Source of the DNA: a virus | Strand: one strand, 5' to 3' | DNA: 32,583 bases | IMG/VR virus record: IMGVR_UViG_3300031801_000658 | Coordinates: 1-32,583 of that record | Shown: one piece after another, positions 15,302-21,427 of the stretch | How the letters are laid out: every line of letters starts with the position of its first letter | How positions within the stretch are numbered: the first letter of the stretch is position 1 | Translations under genes and position numbers: made by a program | Notes under the pieces: generated by a model | The model's database searches: none | What the model was told of the DNA's origin: nothing | The model's input: the letters and a program-made list of their open reading frames with translations, nothing else

Positions 15302-15483
15302 TATTCCTGCTGTTTATTTTTGGAACCCCTGCGGGGTCTTTTGTTTTTTTTGGTTTGATTATGACCGTCTTTGTTTCTCATGTACCAAGCGTGCATGGCG
15401 GGGCCATCCCGAAAAGACTTTTCCTTTCCGTTCGCCAACTTAAGCGTGAACGGTTTATCACTCTTATTTCCTTTAAGGTTCAT
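15301..15483 (-). CDS. Small basic protein (unknown)
   Basis: 60 aa; stop shares bases with the nrdJ ATG (TAATG). N-terminal KPFTLKLANGKEKSFRDGPAMHAWYMRN could form a small beta-sheet domain; the C-terminus is Lys/Arg-rich (KKNKRPRRGSKNKQQE). Seems to be a genuine translated gene, given ATGA overlap with the thermonuclease gene upstream. Possibly nucleic-acid binding; no family recognised. Confidence 0.6.
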   Translation of the reverse strand: MNLKGNKSDKPFTLKLANGKEKSFRDGPAMHAWYMRNKDGHNQTKKNKRPRRGSKNKQQE

Positions 15484-15863
15484 TTGTCTTTAGTAGCCTT
15501 TCCAGACTCAACCATGCGTTCAGATACGTCTTCTCCATCGACAAATAATCTGCCTAAGACCCTACTGAAAGTAAAGTTGTCTTTAAGCTCTCCTTGTTCA
15601 TCGGCTGGGATGAAGAGAGTAATCTTTTTTTGTTTTCTGGCCGCAAGATCATTGTAAAAAACTTGCTTCAACAAATTGTTGAGGTACTTTTTAGATTCAT
15701 ACCCCTTGATCTTTTCTATCGGGTCTTTAGTGCGGGTTTCTGGAGCCCAGCAGTCAAGCAATCTAACACGAATCGTTCTCGTTATTTCGACATCTACTGT
15801 GTCTCCATCAATAACTCTTACGACTTTGCAATCGGTTGTTATGCCTTTTGGCGGCTCTCGCAT
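15480..15863 (-). CDS. Thermonuclease / staphylococcal-nuclease-like (SNase)
   Basis: 127 aa from the ATG at 15863 (GGGGA about 9 bases upstream; TTG 15878 is a longer option). SNase fold motifs: VVRVIDGDTVDVEI (D21), IRVRLLDCWAPET (R34, E42) and the later FSRVLGRLFVDGEDVSERMVESGKA with an Arg for the catalytic pair. Calcium-dependent hydrolysis of DNA or RNA expected. No secretion signal, so it acts in the cytosol, for example in host-genome degradation or recycling nucleotides for the RNR/dCMP deaminase pathway next to it. Confidence 0.82.
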   Translation of the reverse strand: MREPPKGITTDCKVVRVIDGDTVDVEITRTIRVRLLDCWAPETRTKDPIEKIKGYESKKYLNNLLKQVFYNDLAARKQKKITLFIPADEQGELKDNFTFSRVLGRLFVDGEDVSERMVESGKATKDK

Positions 15864-15867
15864 TGAT

Positions 15868-16344
15868 CTATTCCCCAAAGCCTTTTAATATATTATACAC
15901 TATATCTGAATCAAGATATGTAATTTTCAGACCATTATCTATAAGATGATCATAGACAATTTTGTCTTCTTCTGCCTCCCCGTGAGCCTTAGAACCAACA
16001 GGAACATACCATTCCATCACGCCGCTTTGCCACAGTAATTTTGCACAACTAGCACAGGGCAGGTGTGTTACATAAGCCTTGTACCAGTCGATCTGTTTAA
16101 TTACTAAATTGCTTATAGCGTTGGCTTCCGCATGTACAATAAATGGATATTTGTCAGGTCTTGTGGTGGGGAGATCGTCTTCTTTGACTCCCGAGCAGAA
16201 CCCATTATATCCAATCCCAACAACCACATTGGGACTGCCGACTATGACACAACCTACCTTGGTTTGTGAATCGTGACTGCGTATGGACGCATAGTGCGCC
16301 ATACCCATAAAATACTCATCCCAACTTGGTCGGTTCTGCAACAC
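15868..16344 (-). CDS. dCMP deaminase
   Basis: 158 aa, GTG start at 16344 (an in-frame stop lies just upstream; TTG 16341 is the alternative). Zinc-binding H71-A-E73 (HAEAN) with E73 as the catalytic base, and PCASC with C97 and C100. The N-terminal RPSWDEYFMGMAHYASIRS is typical of dCMP deaminases. It converts dCMP to dUMP for ThyX. It lies in a nucleotide-metabolism cluster with nrdJ and dut. Usually allosterically regulated by dCTP/dTTP; residues for that cannot be checked here. Confidence 0.92.
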   Translation of the reverse strand: MLQNRPSWDEYFMGMAHYASIRSHDSQTKVGCVIVGSPNVVVGIGYNGFCSGVKEDDLPTTRPDKYPFIVHAEANAISNLVIKQIDWYKAYVTHLPCASCAKLLWQSGVMEWYVPVGSKAHGEAEEDKIVYDHLIDNGLKITYLDSDIVYNILKGFGE

Positions 16345-16423
16345 GTCTTTTTTGCCTTACTTGTCTTTTAAGCTTTTGTTTACGCTTGTCTTTTTTACTT
16401 TGTTTTCGTACTGTTTTACCCAT
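16316..16423 (-). CDS. Small highly basic peptide (35 aa)
   Basis: ATG at 16423, one base after the preceding stop, ending at 16316 with 29 bases overlap into the dCMP deaminase start. Translation MGKTVRKQSKKDKRKQKLKR then QVRQKRRVAEPTKLG: over one third Lys or Arg. Placement between two tightly packed genes with no space otherwise used is the main evidence. Could bind nucleic acid. Too short for a sure call. Confidence 0.45.
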   Translation of the reverse strand: MGKTVRKQSKKDKRKQKLKRQVRQKRRVAEPTKLG

Positions 16424-16424
16424 A

Positions 16425-16796
16425 TTAAAATGCTCTTAAAGAGTATGTAGCTCTAATGTCCTTTACTAAATTGGCATGTCCTTGTTGTCTGATCACACAT
16501 AGATCAAACTCTTCGCCTAATATCCTGCCTACATTGTCTGGTTTACACACTTTGTATTCTCCTCGAAATCCTAGTATCTTTGCGGCAATCGACAATGTGT
16601 TGACATCGTTTTTATTGATCTCTAGGATCTGTTTGATACCATTAAAACCAAAACAGCCATATTTACTATCAAGTTTCTTGAAAAGGGCGATATCGCACAG
16701 CAACGCCTTTTTCTTACCGTTCTTGAAGCCAAAATGGTTTATTATTTTGGTTACTGGTTTATACCAGCTACCTAGCTCTTCCTCTATAATGAGCAT
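16425..16796 (-). CDS. Unknown protein
   Basis: 123 aa; ATG 16796 has a good GGGAGGAT site, lying inside the end of the upstream gene (29 bases overlap). Alpha/beta with LLCDIALFKKLDSKYG, GIKQILEINKNDVNTLSIAAKILGFRGEYKV. No recognised motif. The VNTLSIAAKILGF helix and following KPDNVGRIL suggests a small folded domain. Function unknown. Confidence 0.65.
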   Translation of the reverse strand: MLIIEEELGSWYKPVTKIINHFGFKNGKKKALLCDIALFKKLDSKYGCFGFNGIKQILEINKNDVNTLSIAAKILGFRGEYKVCKPDNVGRILGEEFDLCVIRQQGHANLVKDIRATYSLRAF

Positions 16797-17250
16797 CTAT
16801 CCTCCCGAGACCGGCAGCGTAATTAGGAATTACAGAATTAGATTCGACGCTTTTCGCTTTTCTGTCATAAATTTTAATAGACCCGTCTTCTAAAATATAG
16901 ATATAATCAGCGTCATGAATATTAATTTGTTTAATGTTCTCTCGCCTTTGTATTAATTGGCGATATCCACTTAGGTGGCCATAAAAATTCAGGTTGTTAC
17001 CATAATAAACTGGTTGGGCTTGAATAGTCCAGCCGCAGGGAGTCCATACCCAGCACATCGATCTTGGCTGAACGAACTGGTTGATATATAAATGAGAAGA
17101 TAAGTTAAGGTTGTTTGTTTCTATTGTCTGTTCTATATTCCTTACAAAGATTTGTACATCGGCGGCTTGAATCTCGTCGGTTGAAATAAAAGGAACAAGC
17201 GCCATAGTGGCAATGACGACTTTAAGAAAATCTCTTCTATACATGATCAT
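16768..17250 (-). CDS. Exported protein with Tat-like signal, unknown function
   Basis: 160 aa from the ATG at 17250 (ATGA overlap with the propeller gene); ATG 17244 would begin MYRRDFLK. The N-terminus has twin Arg, RRDFLKVVIATMALVPFIST, followed by a small-residue site QAA|D near residue 31, which is the classic Tat (RRxFLK) signal. The mature part has a WVWTPCGWTIQAQPVYYGNN beta segment with two Cys (MCW, PCG) and a loop of RQLIQRRENIKQIN. Folded-state export across the inner membrane is inferred; the function is unknown. Follows a beta-propeller and GDP-fucose gene. Confidence 0.6.
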   Translation of the reverse strand: MIMYRRDFLKVVIATMALVPFISTDEIQAADVQIFVRNIEQTIETNNLNLSSHLYINQFVQPRSMCWVWTPCGWTIQAQPVYYGNNLNFYGHLSGYRQLIQRRENIKQINIHDADYIYILEDGSIKIYDRKAKSVESNSVIPNYAAGLGRIDAHYRGRAR

Positions 17251-18158
17251 ACCTCTAGTATTTCTAAACCGTGAACACAATGTTTAATGTCTTCCTCTAT
17301 TTGCAACTGTTTGACGAACTCCTTCTTATTCATGTCAAACACAAGCAAACGAGCCGGGGAAGAGCCTATTATAGCATAACTTCCGCTTCTAGTCAACCCT
17401 CTATTCCAGTTATTTTCTGCAATCTTATCTACTGAAAATTTAGCAAAGTTAGTGGGTGGAACTGGAAAGAAGTTTGATTGTCCGTCTTTAATAATTCCTA
17501 GGTGTTTTAGACTTGTCATGTTAATCAGGGTGCAGTCATCGTATTCATAAAAGTTGTGCTGAAAACTCTTAACTCCATCTATAGAGGGCATGTATTCTAT
17601 AGCCTCCATGGTTTCAAAATCATACAAGTGTGTTATCAAGGCAGAGAACACCAGTCTGCCAGAAAAGGCAGAAACTGAGTTAATATGATATTTGTCATCT
17701 GACACAGCGCCTTTGGGATCTATTTGTCTTTTGCCTGTGAATATCTTGTGATCTTCTTTGTTCTCTCCTAAAATCTCCCAAAATTCGACCACGTTAAGAT
17801 CTGAGTCCAGTTTAACTATTGCGTCATACCCGGTAGATGTGACCCAAATATGCCCATCGAAGTAACAGATCTCGTGAACGGATTTAAAAAATCCTCTGTC
17901 CTGTTTTTTATTAGTTATTTCGTAGCTGTTTTTATCCAGTTCTAATAAGCCGCTTGAGTCAGCTACAATGATTTTGTCTTCTAAAACGGCTATTCCTCTC
18001 AGCCCTCTTTCGCCACCTCTTGTGTTCTCGTTATCAAACTCTCCCGCATGCGGAATGTATTTAATGATTTCGTCATTGTCGATATCAATAACATAGAGGC
18101 CGCCATGTACAGATCCCTGCTTAGCTGCTCGTATAACTGTTGAGCAAATTACTTTCAT
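17247..18158 (-). CDS. Beta-propeller protein (TIGR03032/DUF4915-like)
   Basis: 303 aa, a chain of four-stranded blade-like repeats (GGLYVIDIDNDE, LRGIAVLEDKIIVADSSG, VHEICYFDGHIWVTSTGYDAIVKLD, HINSVSAFSGRLVFSALI, YAIIGSSPARLLVFDMN). The His-rich VHEI and HINSV turns are typical of propeller families found in glycosylation and sugar-binding clusters. No signal peptide. Overlaps the GDP-fucose gene by 38 bases, so the two are probably made together, and may act on the same glycan; enzymatic activity is not shown. Confidence 0.65.
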   Translation of the reverse strand: MKVICSTVIRAAKQGSVHGGLYVIDIDNDEIIKYIPHAGEFDNENTRGGERGLRGIAVLEDKIIVADSSGLLELDKNSYEITNKKQDRGFFKSVHEICYFDGHIWVTSTGYDAIVKLDSDLNVVEFWEILGENKEDHKIFTGKRQIDPKGAVSDDKYHINSVSAFSGRLVFSALITHLYDFETMEAIEYMPSIDGVKSFQHNFYEYDDCTLINMTSLKHLGIIKDGQSNFFPVPPTNFAKFSVDKIAENNWNRGLTRSGSYAIIGSSPARLLVFDMNKKEFVKQLQIEEDIKHCVHGLEILEV

Positions 18159-19092
18159 TGAACCAGCCTATTGTATTTTCTAGACCTTCCTTTAGACCAA
18201 CAGAAGCTTTGAACCCAAAAGAGGATTCTGCCATACTGGTGTCTAAACATCTCCTCGGCTGTCCGTCTGGTTTAGCTGAGTCAAATATGATCTCTCCTCG
18301 ATAGCCGACTATTTGGCCTATAAGAACGGCTAGCTCTTTGATTGTGATTTCTTTTCCGGTTCCTATGTTAACCGGGGAAGGCTCTTCGTATTGTTCTAAA
18401 GCCATTACTATTGCGTTGGCGCAATCGTCCACGTATAAAAATTCTCTGCTGGCTTTGCCACTTCCCCAGACTACTACTTCTTTGTTTTGATTAGCTTTTG
18501 CCTGTTTAAATTTTAAGATCAGGGCTGGAATAACATGGCTGCTATCGGGATCAAAGTTATCTCCGGGTCCATACATGTTGACAGGAATAAGGGTGATGCC
18601 ATTAAATCCATACTGTTTTCTATATGCCTGAAGCATCTCCATAAGAGCCTTTTTGGCAATACCATATGGAGCATTGGTTTCTTCTGGATATCCGTTCCAG
18701 AGGTCTTCTTCCTTAAAAGGAACCGGCGTAAATTTTGGATATGAGCACACGGTGCTGGTCAACAAAAACTTTTTACAGTTCCGTTTTCGCGCTTCTTCAA
18801 TAAGATTTAGGCCCATGGCCATGTTTTCATAAAAAAAACTTCCGGGGTTCGCCTTGTTCGCTCCAATGCCTCCGACCCTAGCGGCTAGATGTATTATTAC
18901 ACTTGGTTGATAATTTCGAAATAAATAAGCTACATCTAGGCTTTTGGTAAGATCAAGTGACATTGGGGCACGAGACCCCGGAAGCTCTACTATATTATTG
19001 TATCCAGAAGACTTCAACTTTTTGCAGACTATTCTACCTAAAAATCCTTTTCCACCAGTGACAACAATCCTGTCTGTCTTCTCGATGCTCAT
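18121..19092 (-). CDS. fcl: GDP-L-fucose synthase (extended SDR)
   Basis: 323 aa from the ATG at 19092 (GAGGT about 10 bases upstream, and 14 bases after the holin-like gene); the frame could begin at 19140 but that would overlap it. NADP-binding TGGKGFLG at 12-19, catalytic S113/T114 (LTSTVCSYP), Y143-x3-K147 (APYGIAKK) and the family block VNMYGPGDNFDP. Converts GDP-4-keto-6-deoxy-mannose to GDP-L-fucose by epimerisation/reduction. No GDP-mannose dehydratase in the window, so its substrate comes from the host or from elsewhere in the phage. Could modify host LPS or phage glycans. Confidence 0.88.
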   Translation of the reverse strand: MSIEKTDRIVVTGGKGFLGRIVCKKLKSSGYNNIVELPGSRAPMSLDLTKSLDVAYLFRNYQPSVIIHLAARVGGIGANKANPGSFFYENMAMGLNLIEEARKRNCKKFLLTSTVCSYPKFTPVPFKEEDLWNGYPEETNAPYGIAKKALMEMLQAYRKQYGFNGITLIPVNMYGPGDNFDPDSSHVIPALILKFKQAKANQNKEVVVWGSGKASREFLYVDDCANAIVMALEQYEEPSPVNIGTGKEITIKELAVLIGQIVGYRGEIIFDSAKPDGQPRRCLDTSMAESSFGFKASVGLKEGLENTIGWFNESNLLNSYTSS

Positions 19093-19106
19093 TTGATTGA
19101 TAACCT

Positions 19107-19280
19107 CTAAGCAGTTCTTAGACTGTCTCCAACGATCCAAGCGCCACCTAGCAAAACGATGTTGCTAACCTGCTCTGGATTAAGATCAAGTCCAAAAATG
19201 TTGGTGGTAGTTACAACAATACCCCCAACGGCTACCCAGAATCGCCGGGACTTGATTAGTAGCTGTAGCTTTTCAGTCAT
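19107..19280 (-). CDS. 57-aa holin-like membrane protein
   Basis: Starts at ATG 19280 with GGAG about 8 bases upstream, ends at 19107. Translation begins MTEKLQLLIKSRRFWVAVGG and continues through a GLDLNPEQV turn to IVLLGGAWIVGDSLRTA. Two hydrophobic segments (about 14-29 and 39-52) around a short LDLNPEQ turn: a pattern I associate with small phage membrane proteins often labelled holin or lysis proteins. Lies among envelope genes. Function inferred only from size, topology and context. Confidence 0.65.
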   Translation of the reverse strand: MTEKLQLLIKSRRFWVAVGGIVVTTTNIFGLDLNPEQVSNIVLLGGAWIVGDSLRTA

Positions 19281-19318
19281 CGTCTCTTCTCCATAAAAAA
19301 AGTAATACGAAATCCATT

Positions 19319-19663
19319 TCAGAGGGGTCCATCCTTAGTGATTCTATATCCCGTATTAGCTCTATTATCGCAACTGGGACACATAGGGGTCTTCTGACTA
19401 TGCATACCGAGTTGATGTTGAGTCTTTAGAAGCTGTTGCAATAGCACCGTATCTCTCATAACAGCTTGTTTGTTCATGTTTTGCAGACCCGCCGCAAGGG
19501 CGGCTGCGTCTTGGCTAGTTATGGCCACGTTCTGAACTTCAGGGGTAGGCTCGGTTTTTTTAGGAGCCATATAGTAGTTAATGATAGCGATATCCAGAGC
19601 AACGAGTACGACTGCCGCGCACGTTACTTTAAGTACGAGGAGCGTTGATGGTTTTAGAGTCAT
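19319..19663 (-). CDS. Single-pass membrane protein, unknown (spanin-like topology)
   Basis: 114 aa. One N-terminal membrane helix (about 9-31, VLKVTCAAVVLVALDIAIINYY), then a periplasmic-facing helical Ala/Gln region (AALAAGLQNMNKQAVMRDTVLLQQLLKTQHQ) and a CPSC metal/disulfide motif near the C-terminus. Size and topology would fit an i-spanin but there is no partner lipoprotein gene inside it. Overlaps the upstream protease gene by 35 bases. Function unknown. Confidence 0.65.
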   Translation of the reverse strand: MTLKPSTLLVLKVTCAAVVLVALDIAIINYYMAPKKTEPTPEVQNVAITSQDAAALAAGLQNMNKQAVMRDTVLLQQLLKTQHQLGMHSQKTPMCPSCDNRANTGYRITKDGPL

Positions 19664-20588
19664 TGTCTTCTCTAATTAGGGGAAGCACTGGGAATTTTAC
19701 AGTGTCTATGGTGGCCTTAGTTCCTCTGGTTGGAGAGCTTTCAGTTCCTTCTGTGGACATATATGTCATTTCTTGTAGAGAAGGAACCTTAACGTCTGTG
19801 TCAATAGCCCATAGAACGTTTTCTTTCTTGGCGTAGGCTCTCATTCTCCTTACGGGAACGACCAGATTGAAAGTTTCTCCCGCGCCACGAACAAGCATCC
19901 CCATGTACTGTCCAGCATTATCACCAGACCTCTCGCTTAAGAATACTCCACCACCACTGGACCCCGGAAAAGCCGTCACTGTGGTTTGATCGAAGACTAC
20001 ACCGCTTCCGTTGCCCAAGTCAAGAACTCTTCCAACTTGAGAACAAATTCCTCTCGTCATAGAATTCGAGCCAGTTTGGCCTAATAATGAGCCGACATGG
20101 TAAAGTTCTGTGCCAATGGCTACTGGCTTACCTGCGGCCTTATAGAAGGTGGCTGACTTGTCAACAAAACCCTTCTTTCTGACCATTAGAAGAGCCAAGT
20201 CTTCGCCGTTCTCAGAATCACTGTACTTAATGACCTTAGCTTCCATTTTAATTTCGCCAACCCGGCGGCCATTCTCAACTAGCTCCTGAACAATTTGAGC
20301 GTCCTTGAACTCAACAACTGTTTGGGGCTTGCCATCTTTGATGACAATTCTAACCGATCTAAGACCGTCTACAACGTGTGCCGCAGTCCAAACAAAATTA
20401 ACCTTCTGCTTGACGTTTGGGGAAGTTTCGATCTCCCGCGTTACAATAACGCCGGAGCCTTCTCCCCCTGCCGCCTTCACGGTGACGGAAACGTCTTGCA
20501 GATGTTGATAAAGTTGATTGTCCTGAGCGTTTGCCGCCATATTAAATACAGCGATAACGAGTGTAGCGATACACATAGCCTTCTTCAT
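19629..20588 (-). CDS. Secreted trypsin-like serine protease
   Basis: 319 aa. N-terminal Sec signal peptide (MKKAMCIATLVIAVFNMAANA, cleavage near 21). Chymotrypsin-fold triad: H71 (WTAAHVV), D130 (NGEDLALL), S211 in FPGSSGGGVF. Two Cys are scarce, so it is not disulfide-rich. The C-terminal 60 residues are Thr/Ser/Pro-rich and disordered. Expected to cut proteins in the host periplasm or outer envelope. Follows an unknown 263-aa gene and a larger protease; the ribosome site AAGGAAGGAC lies just upstream in a short gap. Confidence 0.85.
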   Translation of the reverse strand: MKKAMCIATLVIAVFNMAANAQDNQLYQHLQDVSVTVKAAGGEGSGVIVTREIETSPNVKQKVNFVWTAAHVVDGLRSVRIVIKDGKPQTVVEFKDAQIVQELVENGRRVGEIKMEAKVIKYSDSENGEDLALLMVRKKGFVDKSATFYKAAGKPVAIGTELYHVGSLLGQTGSNSMTRGICSQVGRVLDLGNGSGVVFDQTTVTAFPGSSGGGVFLSERSGDNAGQYMGMLVRGAGETFNLVVPVRRMRAYAKKENVLWAIDTDVKVPSLQEMTYMSTEGTESSPTRGTKATIDTVKFPVLPLIREDNDSKTINAPRT

Positions 20589-20623
20589 CGGAGTCCTTCC
20601 TTAAGTCTTAGTATATATAGCGG

Positions 20624-21415
20624 TTAGTTAACTACTTCACCACCACCCTGCATACGCCGCTCGATTTCTCTCTGCGGAGTATTGCCGTCGTTTTCCGCAA
20701 CTCCGGGAGCGACAGGAACATTAACAGTGGAAATAGATCTGAGTTCATCTTCTGTAAACTCACTACCAAGAGCAGGATGCTTGATCCATTCGATAGTGGG
20801 AATATGTGATACATCATAGCCACCGAAGTGTTCTGATGTCAAGAAGAACGGAGCCGTGTTATCAAAAACGAGTTCCGCTTCGGCATAAGGAACCCTGAAG
20901 AGTTCTACGCACATCAGACGATATGCTTCACGGAACAGCTTTTTGATTTCGATGGCCGTAGACTCACTCCAGTCGTTTGACCAAGTGTTCTCACTAAGCT
21001 GAACAATATTGCTCATGCCCTGTAAGCAAAGCTCGATCCATCGACGGCAGTAGTCATTCTTTACATCAAAATATCTAATGGGATAGACCTTGAATGCTCT
21101 ACGCTCATGCGTAATGTGATGAGCTTCAAGACGTTCCACATTATCTCTCTTGGTGTTCACATCAATAAGATCGTTCAGGCGAACGAACATGTTATGATGA
21201 TGCTTTACCGCACCAAGCGTCGGGGGGCCGGGAACGAAACAGTCGGTACGAACCGAAAATGCCTGTAGGTGTTCGCCAACCTTGTCAAACAACCGGCCTA
21301 GGGCTAGGTTATGAGTCTCTTTGTTATCCCCCACATTGGGGATAGCCCACTTCACTCCCTCAAACATATAAGGAATAATTGCGTCGTGGGTAGGGGTTGC
21401 TAAGGTATCAGCCAT
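20624..21415 (-). CDS. Unknown 263-aa protein between the two proteases
   Basis: 263 aa, not recognised. No signal peptide or membrane helix. A long mixed fold with Asn/Asp/Glu and aromatics: EGVKWAIPNVGDNKETHNLA, VKHHHNMFVRLNDLIDVN, RRWIELCLQGMSNIVQLSEN, EIKKLFREAYRLMCVELFRV. The C-terminus is disordered (PGVAENDGNTPQREIERRMQ). Strong AAAGGAGAT site before ATG 21415 and codon choice that looks more GC-ending than the neighbours suggest high expression, as in a virion component. It may be substrate, partner or inhibitor of the adjacent proteases; unproven. Confidence 0.75.
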   Translation of the reverse strand: MADTLATPTHDAIIPYMFEGVKWAIPNVGDNKETHNLALGRLFDKVGEHLQAFSVRTDCFVPGPPTLGAVKHHHNMFVRLNDLIDVNTKRDNVERLEAHHITHERRAFKVYPIRYFDVKNDYCRRWIELCLQGMSNIVQLSENTWSNDWSESTAIEIKKLFREAYRLMCVELFRVPYAEAELVFDNTAPFFLTSEHFGGYDVSHIPTIEWIKHPALGSEFTEDELRSISTVNVPVAPGVAENDGNTPQREIERRMQGGGEVVN

Positions 21416-21427
21416 ATTATATCTCCT

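Noticed and set aside
15325-15351. Plus-strand hairpin ACCCC-TGC-GGGGT followed by a T-rich tract, like a terminator
   Set aside because: It is antisense to every gene here and is explained by the Lys/Arg codons of the 60-aa gene; no plus-strand transcript is supported.
19281-19318. Possible terminator after the 114-aa membrane gene (AT-rich stem then seven T)
   Set aside because: The stem is too short and AT-rich, and the T run overlaps the ribosome-site leader of the 57-aa gene.
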